Shown in pieces: positions 27,591 through 39,635 of a stretch of 64,000 bases of DNA. The position numbers were made by a program, and so were the translations under genes. Each line of letters begins with the position of its first letter. The first letter of the stretch is position 1. The notes below the pieces were generated by a model, which saw only the letters and a list, made by a program, of their open reading frames with translations, did no database searches and was not told the origin of the DNA. The stretch covers positions 52,568,229-52,632,228 of the forward strand of contig JBAIZL010000002.1 in assembly GCA_036971475.1 (NCBI GenBank). The letters run 5' to 3'. The DNA comes from Prosapia bicincta. Lineage: Eukaryota > Arthropoda > Insecta > Hemiptera > Cercopidae.

Positions 27591-30500
27591 GCTATGATTG
27601 CCGACACTTAGTATGGTATTTATATCGTATGGTATCCCCGAAAGCAAGATTCAGTACAGTAGTCTTGAAGAGCCAAGCAACATTAATTTATGTATATACT
27701 GTAACCAGTAAAGTTCTACATACGTATTTTGTATATTCTTAATTATAATATTAGGGTTCAATAGAACTCCAGTTTTTTTTCTAGTGTACAGGAAGCTATT
27801 TCCGTGTAATCCAAGTTGTTGGTAATCCGACGGTGTCTCGGTCCCATCTACCTCGAATTATCCATGCACTACTGTATTTGTTACCTTACCAATGATCACC
27901 GTACTTAAAACAGTTTTTCATGCAACTCTAAAGTGAGTGAAAATCCCATAGACATCAAAGTTACTCTTGGGACTAGAATATCGAGTATAGACATAATAGA
28001 TTTATTACTTTGCTTATTGAAAACGTTTTGATTCCTAGCTACACTGCAATATACATTGGGAAGAACTATATCCGACATATAATCTTCAGAGATGTAGAAA
28101 TGAAGAATTTTTAATATTGACCATTGCTTAAACCGCCTGCACTGCTCTCTAGTTTAATTAGCATATTAACACCTATGATACACGTATCCTTAAATAAGTA
28201 CCTAAAATGTTTTGCCCTTATGGTCGTAGAATGTGTGTATATATCCACCTGTTCAATCTTTGCTACATTATTTATATATTTTTCAAACTATTTTTGAGTA
28301 ATTCTGATATGGAAACATAAACAGCCGACACTCTGAAACCCATTCTGACGCGTTTGTTTACTTGATGGCAGACCAAACTTATCTTAATGTTCCGGTCAAT
28401 GCATCTCATACTTTTCCCTTGGGATTCTTAGATACTATAGGATCGATTAAGTATTTATTTTTTAACTTAACTTGCTTTTAAAATTAATTGTCATAGCATC
28501 TCTATCCAATTTTAAGAATCTAAAAGTGACTATTATTTACTATATATTGTTACAATTTGGTAACATTGCAAACATGTTATCACAAGTCTGTAAGACATGT
28601 ATTAACAGATGTAACATTTAATATGGCCTACGCCATAAGTATTCACTAAAAGTTAATACCAACGTATTCAATAAACATATTAATAAAAAAAAATATAGAC
28701 TACCAGCGGCTAAAGTCGAGGATAGAAACAAAAGTTTCCGTCTTTATACGACCATTTTGACGTTGGGAGAATACCATAAATTATTTACGTTTACGCCGTA
28801 TGTAAATGAGAGAAAGGGATGGAAAAGATAGAATGCAGAAAGTCATTTTTTCGGGCCTTCGTCCACGAGAGTACTTGTGGAGTGCGAGCATTTATCTTTG
28901 TTTGGCTTGGATCTATGTTTGTTTACACCAGACAGCCTGATATCGTAATATAAACTGACAACACTGGCACAGATGTCACATTTAGGTTCTTGTATACAAT
29001 ACAGAGATTAACGAAAGATGATTCAGTATTTATTAACTACTACTTCAACTACCGTCCTGCAATTTCTGTCAAAATACTACTGCCGTTGTAGCTCAAAGGC
29101 ACGAAATGACTAAGTGTGATCTATTGTGTGGTTTAACAATTTATCTTGCATTTACTTTATAAAAAATGTTTTTGAATATTCCGATTGCATGTGACTAGTA
29201 GGGTAAACGTAGTTTTATGGGAGCAGTCATATTTTATTTACTAATTGAAAACTGTAGTAAATAAAACCTACTGACTTTTTCGCAGTTTAGCTAAAAAGAC
29301 TTATAATCGCACGATAATTAACATACACTAATTATTTCTTGTTCACTGATTGTACACACTTAACTTTATATAAAAGATATCATTTGACATATTATAAGCT
29401 TTATTTATAGAAACTGGCATTAAAAATAATAACTCAATTTTGACAGCAGTATTTACACAGCGGCCCAGAACATTCTAGACATATTGGCTGTACAAAGACA
29501 TCTTACAAAGTGTAACTAGTCTTTCTATTTTTTGTTGGTCATTAGATACAGCATTTGAATCACTGTCTTCTTCGGCTAACCCGTCGCTGATGGTCAGGCA
29601 CGATGATGGTAGTTCAAGGTTTAGCTTGGAATTTGTAGATATTGGCATAATAGGTTTTCTGGATATATATATATATATAAGCTGATAAAGATAAGTCGAT
29701 GAAACGATGTGGGTCAGCAAATTCTTTTTGTCGTTTATTCTAAGGTTTATAAAGGTTGAAAAAATATAAGGTCTACTTATTTATAGTTCTTTTCAATTTA
29801 CGGTTATAGTACAATTTTTTTCATTAACGGATGGTTGAAAAGTAATTCCGCTGCCCCCGCTAACGATACCATCCTTTTTAAAAGAACAAAAGAAAATAAC
29901 ACGAAAAGAGAAGAAAATTAATTACCCGAAGAAGAATGAGAAAACAAACATAAATGTTTAGATAGTCTAAGTAAAATTGGAAAGAAAATATATGACAATT
30001 AGGTAAACAAAATACATTTTTTTAAAAAATTAAATAAAACATTTAATTTTTATAAAATTATCAATCTGGGACAAACGGTTATCTTATCAAGTTGAATCGT
30101 TCAAGCATACAGTCTTTAAAATTCTTAAAGCACATGGACAGACTGCATTGAAACACTGCTCCAAGTTATAAAGATTAGTTTGACAGACATGAGGTAAACA
30201 AACGTGCTAGAACTGCTATCGGAGAGCCGCCTGTTTATGTTTCCATATCACAAACATTTCTGTAAATAGTTGTAGCATAACCTCTGTCCAAGACAAGGTC
30301 GCGAACCCGACTCTTTCTGTTGGTTATGTTGCATAGTTGGAAACATGCCAATTTCGGGCGATTTATTGTCAATGGGACATATACCCCAAATCACCCCTTG
30401 GTAACTCCGTACATCCCCAAACGAATTTTGATGACAAGGGACTAGGACTTTCAAAAATCTTCGAATGCGCTTTTTTGGCCAATATTTTAGATTCTGGCAA

Positions 30501-32753
30501 GTTTTACCTCAATTCGCCCACAGCGACTCCCGGATTGTGCATGGCCAACTTCGGTGCTAGGATTAGACTCAGCATTATTAAAAACCCCGAGTGATCATTT
30601 TATAACGATCTCTTAACCTCTGGCCTTTTTAACCCAATTCTCTCTTTGATACTCCCGTAGAGCCCACACCCGTTTAGCCCTTTTGTCTTTCGATGACCGT
30701 ATTGAATTCAGCATCCTCAAAAGCCCTAAGGCAGTTATTTATCTTACAATTTCAACCCAATTTATCCCTTTGGTACTTGGGTAGAACCATCGCAGTATAT
30801 GTCCGGCGACGCCATTCAATTCAGCCTCCTCAAAAACCTATGAGTGGTAAATTTCAAGTAAATTTTTGACTTTTGACATTTTTACCCCAAATGATCCCTT
30901 TATCACTAACGTAGAGTCACACACGTCTATCCCCGGTGACTTTCGATGACGCCATTGTATTCAGCACGCACATCTAGATGACGTCATTGAATTTAGCATC
31001 CTCAAAAACCTCCGAGCAGATATTTTCCATCGATTTTTTGACTTCTGACATTTTCACACCAATTCACAAATTTGGTAGTCGCGTGGAACCATACCAATGC
31101 ATTCCCGGTGACTTTCGGTGACGGCATTAAATTCCGCCTCATCATAATTCCCCGAGTTGATATTTTCTAGTATTTTATTTTACTTTTGACATTTCTACCC
31201 CAAATCATCCCTTTGGCACTCACGTAGAGTCACATACGCCCATCCTCGTTGACATTCGATGGCGGAATTGAATTCAGCATCCTCAAAAACCCCCGAGTGG
31301 TTATGTTCCAGCAATTTTTTGACTTTTGACTTTTAACCCCAAATCATCCCTTTGGTACTTACGTAGAGTCACATCAGGTCCATCCCCGGTGACTCTAGAT
31401 AACGCAATTGAATTTAGCATCCTCAAAAACCCCCGAATGGTCATTATCCCGCAGTTCTTAGGCATCTGACATTTTTACCCTAATTCAACCCCTTTGGTAC
31501 ATGGGTTTAGCCTCGCCAGTACATCCCCGGAGACTTCCGATGACGGCATTGAATTCAAATTCCTCGAAAACCCCCGAGCGGATACTTTTCAGTGAGTTTT
31601 TGACCTCTAACATTCTCACCCCAATTCACCCCTTTGGTACTCTCGTGGAACCACACCAATGCATTCCCGGTGATATTCGGTGACGGCATTGAATTCCGCT
31701 TCATCAAAATTCCTCGAGTTATTTTTTTCTAGTATTTTTTTGACTTTTGACATTTCTACCCCAAATCATCCCTTTGGCACTCACGTAGAGTATCATCTGT
31801 CCATCCCCGGTGACTTTCGATGGCGGAATTGAATTCAGCATCCTGAAAAACCCCCGAGTGGTTATGATCCAGAGATTTTTTAACTTTTGACTTTTTCACC
31901 CCAATTCACCCCTTTGGTACTCGCGTGGAACCACATCAGTGCATCCACGGCGACTTTCGGTGACGGCATTGAATTCTGCCTTACCAAAACCCCCCGAGTG
32001 ATTATTTTATAGTTATTTTATGACTTTTGACTCTTTTACCCCAAATCATCCCTTTGGTACTTACGTAGAGTTACATCCGGTTCATCCCCGGTGACTCTAT
32101 ATGACGCCATTGAATTTAGCATCCTCAAAAAACCTCCGAACGGTCATTAGCCCGCGATTCTAAGGCATCTGACATTTTTACCCTATTTCAACCCCTTTGG
32201 TACATGGGTTTAGCCTCGCCAGTACATCCTTGGTGACTTTCGATGACGGCATTGAATTCAGCATACTCAAAAACCCCCGAGTGGTCACTTTCCAGCGATT
32301 CTTTGTCCAATTCAAATATAAACATTACGTAGTACGATTGATATCTATGTGGATGCCAGCAATGTTGCCAAGTTTGTGGCTGCCATAATGTTAGGGAATG
32401 GTTGAAATATACAGTAAATTTATATACAGGAAGCGACCACGCTGCCCCTGGCGGAAATGTTACGAACTTATGATATACAAATCCCGTTCACTCTGCTATC
32501 AATACGAGTACCGTTTGGTTATTACAAATTATTTTTTAAAAATTCAGAACGTCCATAGAACTTCCAAATACAGTATAGCTCCAATAAAACACTTCTTTTT
32601 ACACTTATTGACATGATTTTTATATCGATTATTGTCAAAGGGTGTTACATTATCATGGATTACTATATGGCAGCCGTATACGGCTGCCACAAGTACCCGG
32701 CTGCCAGTTTGAATGCTAAATGACCAATGTATGGTCCCCGTATTGTTAGCAGG

Positions 32754-32757
<4 letters not shown>
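27591..32757. repeat. Long composite repeat, copy B
   Basis: The second copy of the 1-6345 block in the same orientation, starting AGCTATGATTGCCGACACTT. It follows copy A collinearly except that about 480 bp holding the recombinase core (copy A 686-1165) are absent at about 28300, and there are fewer tandem units. The 140-bp array spans about 30640-32290. It ends with the conserved tail, a 22-bp palindrome (32668-32689) and a TA tract. The ORFs at 30248-30594 and 31501-32616 are by-products of the repeat. Confidence 0.9.
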
Positions 32758-32805
<48 letters not shown>

Positions 32806-33121
32806 TAAAATGACACTTTCATAAACAAGAATTTAATTTTTGTTTTTCTTCATATAATGAAGTCTAGGTACCTTATAGTTCTATAACTACATCTGAACTG
32901 TTCATTTAATTTTACTCTTCATATAATGAATACGACTGTATGAACAGTTCAGATGAAGCCACAGAACTATAAGGTACTTAGAAAATTTTGATAATGTTGA
33001 TACTACCAATGAACGAAAAGCTTCAATGTATGAAGAAAACTGAAATTAAACGTTCTTGTTTATGAAAGTATCATTTAAGTGTGTATATATAAAACAAGAA
33101 AAATATATTTACTGAAGGATT

Positions 33122-33161
<40 letters not shown>
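32758..33161. repeat. TA-bounded foldback with degenerate hammerhead-like core
   Basis: TA tracts (32758-32802 and 33125-33161) bracket inverted terminal arms: ATGACACTTTCATAAACAAG near 32809 and its complement near 33048-33072. A second inner inverted pair of about 40 bp includes AACTATAAGGTAC and its complement. Near 32990-33030, TTGATAATGTTG...GAACGAAAAGCTTC resembles the hammerhead region of the 39.4-kb foldback, but the core is TTGATAA instead of CTGATGA. The outer arms resemble the terminal arms of the Penelope-like element at 49494-50072. Confidence 0.75.
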
Positions 33162-33165
<4 letters not shown>

Positions 33166-33289
33166 TATTATTATTACTTGTAAATATTTTTTCCACCAGT
33201 AAGTGCAATAATTTTACTTTGTACGATGAGGCACCTTTCGGGCACTTGACCATTGTTGAAGCACTCAATTAATTTTCTCTATTTTTCTG

Positions 33290-33640
33290 GTGTGGATGTT
33301 CGGTCCGTGATGTTGGTATTTGTTGACGTCATACATGTTTCTTCTTGATCCGCGTGTATAAGGGTTTTGAATAGTGCGTCGTCTGCATATGTTGTCTGTA
33401 GGTTCATTAAATTGTATTTATGGATTAAATTCTATTCCGGATTTTATTTTTTGTGTGGTGTCCCAATTGATTAAAAATCCCAAATAATTATATTGTTGGA
33501 CGCGTTTTGTAGGTTTTCCATCATATTTTAAATGACCATGCACCTCCTTTTGCAAGCACCACTAGCCACTTGGTCTTCCTGATGTTTACCTTGAGCCCCA
33601 TTTCTGTTATCTGTTCCGAAGTTCCTGGAAATTATCGTCT
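33290..33640 (-). pseudogene. Non-LTR retrotransposon (LINE) reverse transcriptase, C-terminal fragment
   Basis: The minus-strand translation gives GLKVNIRKTKWLVV, then after a frameshift KRVQQYNYLGFLINWDTTQ and KIKSGIEFN. These match the thumb-proximal region of LINE reverse transcriptases (GLKINxxKTK, then VxxYKYLGxxI, then EIKxRI). Stops and frame changes show it is dead. No poly-A end or apurinic endonuclease domain is visible. Confidence 0.75.
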
Positions 33641-33965
33641 TTTTTTGTTTGAAATTGTTACTACAAAACAAATTTATGCATCAAATTAAAAAGTATTTAA
33701 TATTATTATACCTAAATCAATTTATTTAATATTTATTATATCTAAATTAATTAAGAACTTATTTGAAGTTTTTATAAACACTAATAGGATCATGATCAAT
33801 GCAACAGATAATTAAAAGATATTTGAGCCTTTTAACATGTTAACTGAACGACAACGTTGTCGATATTAACAGTTGTTACTTTTTTCTTCTTATGACACTC
33901 ATAATTTATCTATAGAGGAGATTTCACGTTATTTACAATACAACCCACTCTCTGTCAGTCGGTCC

Positions 33966-34007
<42 letters not shown>

Positions 34008-34026
34008 TCTTCTTCTTCTTCTTCTC

Positions 34027-34065
<39 letters not shown>
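33966..34065. repeat. Compound (CT)n-(TTC)n-(TA)n microsatellite
   Basis: CT repeat, a short TTC run, then TA repeat ending near 34065. Confidence 0.97.
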
Positions 34066-34068
<3 letters not shown>

Positions 34069-34971
34069 AGATTATATTTTTATATTCTTTAAATGAAAAC
34101 GATTTGTGTTTTGTACATGAATGATAATAATTTATTACAAACTACAACTTTCATATTACTTAACTACATGATATCAATTACATTTAATACCCGAAATGAT
34201 ACACACATAATTTGATGCTCATTTTTCCAGTTTTTATAGTTACAATAGCTCGTTCGTTTAATATTTATCGTTATTACTTCTTGAAATAGAGGATTTAACA
34301 GTGGTGAAATAATTTCATCATTTTAACAATAATTCAAAGACGAGCATTGTGTATTTTAAAATATAGTTGATATTTTCACCAACGGTTAGAAAAAGACCCA
34401 GTTTTTACTGCTGATTGATGAATGAGACTCTTACCATATTAAATATATCACTGGTTTAAAGCAGATTTTAAAAATACTATTTTACGTCATGAAATCTACA
34501 ATGATTTTGTACTAAAATAAAGATTATATACTATAGTAAATATTTGTAAAATATTTAACAACCTAGACGATCCATGTGTAGTGTATTGTATATAGGTCCT
34601 AATTTAAAAGGCTTTATATTTATTACCTATAGTAATAATTTTATTATTTTTCAAACTATCCCATACTTTAATTTAATCAGTTTCATTATAATGGTTTTAT
34701 TAGTTAGTATCTCTTAAGGTTTTTCCAAGAATGAAAATAGTTCAATAAAAATTAGTTACTCAAATGGTTTATATCCTCTAACACTGCATACAAATATAGT
34801 CTTTTATTTATAAAGTTTTCTTTGATTTATTGTTTTCTTTCTGTATGAATATCTTCAGACGATGAAAATTAATAACTAGACTAATTTCACTTAAAGCGTG
34901 AATCATAAAACATATTTTGATTTACAAGTTGGTAGCAATATGTTTACTCTATTATTTCTTGTTTGTTTCAG
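34066..34971. other. Gene 1 intron 1, last part
   Basis: AT-rich; nothing recognised until the polypyrimidine tract before the exon at 34972. Confidence 0.45.
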
Positions 34972-35125
34972 GTGAGGCAATTGTGGAAGCAGACAATAGA
35001 ATACAGGAAGAAATGCTCCGTTGTGGGGGCAACTGCACACACGAACAGTATCTTGTCTGTGGTAACCGTCGTTCTTTTCCAAACCACTGCTACATGGAAG
35101 CAATAAACAGATGTAATTTTGGTCA
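34972..35125 (+). CDS. Gene 1 exon 2: Kazal-like serine protease inhibitor domain
   Basis: A good acceptor (TTGTTTCAG at 34971) opens a phase-1 exon: EAIVEADNRIQEEML, then RCGGNCTHEQYLVCGNRRSF and PNHCYMEAINRC. The cysteine spacing is C-x3-C-x7-C-x9-C-x7-C. This fits the first five cysteines of a Kazal domain, including the conserved VCG and the asparagine before the fourth cysteine. The third interval is one residue shorter than usual (9 rather than 10). Kazal domains are secreted protease inhibitors; T and H after the second cysteine would be near the reactive site. Possible donors are GTCAGT at 35122 (phase 1) and GTACAC at 35126 (phase 2). Only the latter fits the next open exon, so I chose it. 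The frame otherwise ends at a TGA at about 35142-35144. Confidence 0.7.
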
Positions 35126-35333
35126 GTACACTTCATCACGTTGACTTATTTAATAGTTTTTTTTCTCATTTTAATAAATTTTAATTCATTTATAACACTT
35201 ACGACTTTATTATTCATTGTAACCTGTGTATTTTAAATTTATCATATTTTCTATACGATCTGTTCAATATACCTTTTCCACATATTTGTCTTAATATATT
35301 TCTCGTTAATAACACAATAATAGATAATAAAAT

Positions 35334-35387
<54 letters not shown>

Positions 35388-36018
35388 ACTACTAATAGAC
35401 AGTGCATAAAATTTCAATGGTGGAGACTGGTAAATATTTGTGGTTGTATTTATAACGCATATGGCTATACACTCTTTGATAAATGTATTTCAAATACCTT
35501 TCTAGAAATTATTTCTATTTGTAAAAATATTTCTGCTTTGTAAAATATCTAAGAAACTATTTTTGTTATCTTAGTAAATATAAGTAAGTCATAATAAAAA
35601 GTCTGGTATTAGAATAGCTTAAATAGAACTATTTTCTGACACAATTTAATGAAGTCATACAGCTATCTTCAGATAAATTATAATAAATAAAAACCAGAAA
35701 TTTTTTATAACGATACAAGATTCAACTCAAGCAATCGTCGGAACTGCCATACAGCAAACATCAAATATCCCAACTCGGTTAAAACATCACCTAAAAATGT
35801 TTCAATAAATTTTGACTGTTTATATTGTGTAGAAAGTCCAAAAACATTCATAAGTATCGTCTAAACTACAAAACACTCGGCTCAATCATTCACATATATT
35901 GAGGTATTGTAAATCCATATATAAAAAATTAATAATGATTTTAAATACCAAACCATTTGATCGAAATATATATTTAACCATGCGCAAATATGTGTATCTT
36001 CTGATTTGTAATTTTCAG
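35126..36018. other. Gene 1 intron 2, with (TA)n at 35337-35384
   Basis: AT-rich; apart from the TA tract nothing was recognised. Confidence 0.45.
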
Positions 36019-36086
36019 CGGTACAGTGCTTACTCAATCAGATTTAGATATTCCGATTCAAATTACACCACCTTGGGATTTTAAAG
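36019..36086 (+). CDS. Gene 1 exon 3, candidate
   Basis: A strong acceptor (TTGTAATTTTCAG at 36018) opens a frame readable in phase 2: GTVLTQSDLDIPIQITPPWD and FKG. With the CA end of exon 2 the junction codon is CAC. GTVLTQSD sits where the last strand of a Kazal domain would be (compare the usual D-I-x-V-A-x-x-G pattern), though the sixth cysteine is not where expected. The donor is uncertain: GTGTTA at 36087 (phase 1) or later sites, and the frame stays open to 36214. If 36087 is used, one more exon is needed before 37845, which starts in phase 0. Confidence 0.4.
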
Positions 36087-36214
36087 GTGTTAATAATGTT
36101 TGCAGAAATAGGTTACCCATTGTAGTGAACACTTGTTTATTTTTACAATTGCATTGTTTCTCGATGATAGTTACTATACCTAATGAAGATGGACACATAG
36201 GAAGACGAAACTGA

Positions 36215-37844
36215 TAAGTAATAAATTACCAGGCTAATGATATTTTGAGTATGCAAAAATTACAAATTATGCTTCTAATATAATAACAACTAACTAGTTC
36301 ACTATTTATAAATAGACAGGAGGAATTGATTTATAAAACTTAATAAATTTATTATTTATTAAAATATATCATAACCTCATAAAACAAATTATAATAATCT
36401 AGAAAATTTATTAAATTCTATTTTTTTAAACTAGTAATAATATTAATTCAAATTTAATATTTATAAATGTGTTTATTAGTTTACCAATAGGCAAACCAGT
36501 TTTTCAGACCCTGCTGTAAACTGAGAAATTATTTTAATTTTTAACTTGTAAATACTTTTAAGAAAAACTATAACTTTTTTGTTTATTTTTATATTATCTT
36601 TAAACTTTCAAAACCTATTAGGCCTACTTGAAATTTATACTTCATAAAATACCAATACAATTATTATAATTTAAATATTCAATTAAATAATTGAATTATT
36701 TTATTATAAATAATTAGACTTAATTTTACTATAAACAATTTAGCCTGTAAATAATAAGTGTAGTTCTAGTTTTAAGTTTTGCTAATAATCTATTTACATA
36801 AAAAATAACTTCATATACTCGTAAAGAAACTAGTTTTTTGAAACACTCATCGGCATTTAAATTAGTTTCCCTAGTTGTAGTTTAAAAACAAATGTTTCCC
36901 ATAATCTTTTAAATTACATCTCATTCTGTTTTGAGAATATCTTTTCCTGGTATTGCTGCGGCAACTGTGTGTCCTGAAGGGTACATTAGCCCCACACAAA
37001 TATACTCTCAAGTCAAATTTCCCCTCTTCCAACCTGTTCAATAGCTTCAGATTATTTGTAGGCCAAGAATCAGAAAAAGTATGTAGGCCAAGTCTTATTC
37101 GCCTCTAATAACCTGTTCTATTATTACATTAACATTAAAAATAGGCAAATCATCATCTACAATAATACTATTATCTTCATCAGTGAAAACATTATTTACA
37201 GACAATATGTGTTGACTATGAATAAAATTGTTTTCAGGTTTGATATGAGCAACATATTAGTTGCCGAAACGATGCACTAAATAGATGAACATTTAACTTG
37301 ATACTCAACAGTCTTATTAATTTTTCAATAGTTATCTCGAGTGCACAATTAAACATAAATATCAATAAATCTGTCCATTTCACTCGAGTATAAACACTTC
37401 TTTACACCAAACACAACTTCAAAACGTCATGTGATGTTAAGTTGTTATATTCGTATTTCCCGTATGTTAGCCCACCTAATAAACAAAACATTTATAGAAC
37501 AAATATTTTTGATTCACCGAGTAACAATAATCGTAAGGGAAAATGCTGCGATATAACAGAAAAACGTCAAACTACTAGGAGCTACACTGGCGAGAGCCAC
37601 GATGCCCCGGCAGTATTAAGGAAACGTTTTATCCAAGTATGCCAATGTGCATTTGTCACTGTGCGTTTTTTTTATTTTTTGTACACGAAGTAATTGTCAC
37701 GAAAAAGCTGATAAATTATTACAGTTAAAAAAACAATATTTCTCTACACAAATAAACTTATAATATATGTTAAATTATAGTTTTAGAGATATTTAAGTAA
37801 CACAGTTGTTTATCTTACTGTGTCTAACTTCAAATTTTTTGTAG
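36215..37844. other. Gene 1 intron region, no exon identified
   Basis: A missing exon may lie here, but I could not find a phase-compatible one. The open frame at 37442-37693 has no splice support. Confidence 0.4.
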
Positions 37845-38013
37845 ATGTTAAATATAAAACAAGTTGACTTTATAAAAACAAATATTAACGTCAACTTTGA
37901 AACTATCAATAAACAGATTATACGAGTTTACAACGTCTACATAAATCACGTAAAAGATAAATTATTACACATTTTAAAGGAATCACTAACATACTATAGA
38001 AATATATTTTTAA
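37845..38013 (+). CDS. Gene 1 exon, helical segment
   Basis: An acceptor (CAAATTTTTTGTAG at 37844) precedes a frame open only in phase 0. It encodes MLNIKQVDFIKTNINVNFET, INKQIIRVYNVYINHVKDKL and LHILKESLTYYRNIF, a pattern of alternating hydrophobic and polar residues suggesting two amphipathic helices. A weak donor (GTTGCA at 38014) ends the exon in phase 1, exactly what the next exon requires. The intron between them would be only 57 nt. The initial ATG lies right at the acceptor, so a separate start here is possible but would lack a signal peptide. I do not recognise the family. Confidence 0.5.
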
Positions 38014-38070
38014 GTTGCATATGTTTAAAATTTCATTAAAACATTTTCAGTTAATTTGTTTTATGTTTAG

Positions 38071-38157
38071 ATTTATTTGAACAGCCACGTAGTATGTATT
38101 ATTCTGAAGTTCACGATTATTATTGTAATTTTCACAAGGAATACACTTACTTTGAGG
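38071..38157 (+). CDS. Gene 1 exon, short tyrosine-rich segment
   Basis: An acceptor (GTTTTATGTTTAG at 38070) and a strong donor (GAG then GTAAGG at 38158) bound an 87-nt exon. Entered in phase 1 it reads LFEQPRSMYYSEVHDYYCNF and HKEYTYFE and leaves in phase 0. The other two frames meet stops. Five of its tyrosines lie in pairs or near-pairs and there is one cysteine. It joins the phase-0 acceptor at 43626 without frame loss. Function unknown. Confidence 0.6.
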
Positions 38158-38589
38158 TAAGGAATATCCTAATTATATTTTAAACATTTATTTTGTGTTT
38201 ATTTCAAACTACATTAGGTTTTATTCATATTCATTATTCTACATAATTATTTGTATAGGCCCAACGTTATTATATAGATGTGGGACATAATAATTTAAAA
38301 CAATTCTATTTTATCAATATGTTGTAAACTTGTAAAATAGTTTTCCTTAAAGTTTACTATGATTTACAAAATTATCTTTTACTATTCTGACAAGTTACTA
38401 GTTAATTTTATTATCTGTTTACTATAGAGAGTGGTGATACCACTTTAAGGCCTAAACGTTTTTAGCCCACGATAATAGCCAAAAATTCTTATTCACACAT
38501 TGAATATGACAACTCAGCTTTCATAAGAGCACGACTTACAAAACCTATAACGTTCAATCTACCGAATTTATTGAGTTGTTATAATTGGC
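38158..38589. other. Gene 1 intron, no feature seen
   Basis: AT-rich intron sequence before the Gypsy relic. Confidence 0.45.
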
Positions 38590-39214
38590 CAGCAATAGCT
38601 ACGTCACTCACGTCAGTTTGCAGGTAAGTTCGTTGTCCCTGGGACGGGTGCATGATCGTAACGCTATTCGCAAACAAACGTTTAACCTTATCAAAGACTA
38701 CTTGCATGCTATTTTCCCATACCTTAGGTTGTTCTTTTCTCCATCATTTTAATAATGGAGCTGTCCCCAAGGCGTACTTACTTGCGTGCTTCCAGAAACG
38801 ATTGCAATTATTTTTTTTCGTAGTTCTGATGAGTCATGAATAGCTTGAAGTATTCTCGGGTCGATTTTTAATTTTTTTTCTGATTGAATATAAACTCCAG
38901 AAATTCAACTTGTCATTAACAGAACTTTGATTTTTCTAGGTTAATCGTTAGTTTTCCTTCTCAGAATTTGGAAAAAAAATGCATGCAAGCGCTCTTCAAA
39001 TATTCCGGATACAATTGGTAATCAACATACGCCAGGGCGTATTCATCTACTTCCTTTTCCAGAATTAAACTACGGTTTGTACCAGTGCCGCTAATAGGTT
39101 TAGTAATCCATTTGGCTCCACCCTAATATTATACATTTTGTTGTCGAATAGAAATCCCGTATATTTGTTAGATTCATGTGATAGTCCAATCTGTAAAAAG
39201 CTTGACTTTCGGTT

Positions 39215-39220
<6 letters not shown>

Positions 39221-39292
<72 letters not shown>

Positions 39293-39554
39293 GTATATAT
39301 ATAAAGAACTTAGCCAAAATACAAATAGGCCTGCAAGAGTTATAATTGAATTTACAAATCAAAGCTTTTCGTTGGCTAACAGTACCAACATCATCAGGAA
39401 TATTAAACAATTATTAAACAATGAATTGTTTAATATTCCTGATGATGTTGGTACTGTTAGCCAACGAAAAGCTTTGAATTGTAAATTCAATTATAATTCT
39501 TGTATTTGTATTTTGACTAAGTTCTTTATTAATACACAAGATCACATATTGCGA

Positions 39555-39612
<58 letters not shown>

Positions 39613-39635
39613 TTTTTTGGTTTTTTTTTTTGTTT
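39221..39635. repeat. TA-bounded foldback with two opposed hammerhead motifs
   Basis: (TA)n at 39221-39302, arms of about 90-100 bp, and (TA)n at 39557-39595 followed by poly-T to about 39635. The left arm (to about 39410) and right arm (from about 39421) are near-perfect complements, with a loop around AATTATTAAACAATG. The outer arm ends match TTAGCCAAAATACAAATA and TACAAATA complements. It sits inside the Gypsy reverse transcriptase and so inserted after that element. The 190-residue and 63-residue open frames across it are artefacts of the repeat. Confidence 0.9.
39435..39479 (+). ncRNA. Hammerhead ribozyme-like motif, Penelope type
   Basis: Order on the plus strand: stem I ATTC (39435-39438), core CTGATGA (39439-39445), one extra T, stem II GTTGG (39447-39451) with a 9-nt loop and CCAAC (39461-39465), core GAAA (39466-39469), then AGCTTT giving a minimal two-pair stem III, predicted cleavage after 39475, and stem I GAAT (39476-39479). 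All invariant core bases are present. A type I hammerhead with a minimal stem III is the form known from Penelope-like elements. The unpaired U before stem II is a deviation. A second, less well paired copy lies on the minus strand at about 39357-39402, with its CTGATGA at 39397-39391 and GAAA at 39370-39367. Confidence 0.7.

Noticed and set aside
30248..30594. Overlapping 68- and 85-residue frames on opposite strands
   Set aside because: They lie in copy B of the long repeat; the equivalent region of copy A (about 3300-3650) does not preserve the frames.
37442..37693. 83-residue open frame as a missing gene 1 exon
   Set aside because: No acceptor or donor with suitable phase and no domain; composition is compatible with chance.
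38826..38845. CTGATGAGTC, hammerhead-like core
   Set aside because: No GAAA partner at the right distance; it lies in a Gypsy RT relic.
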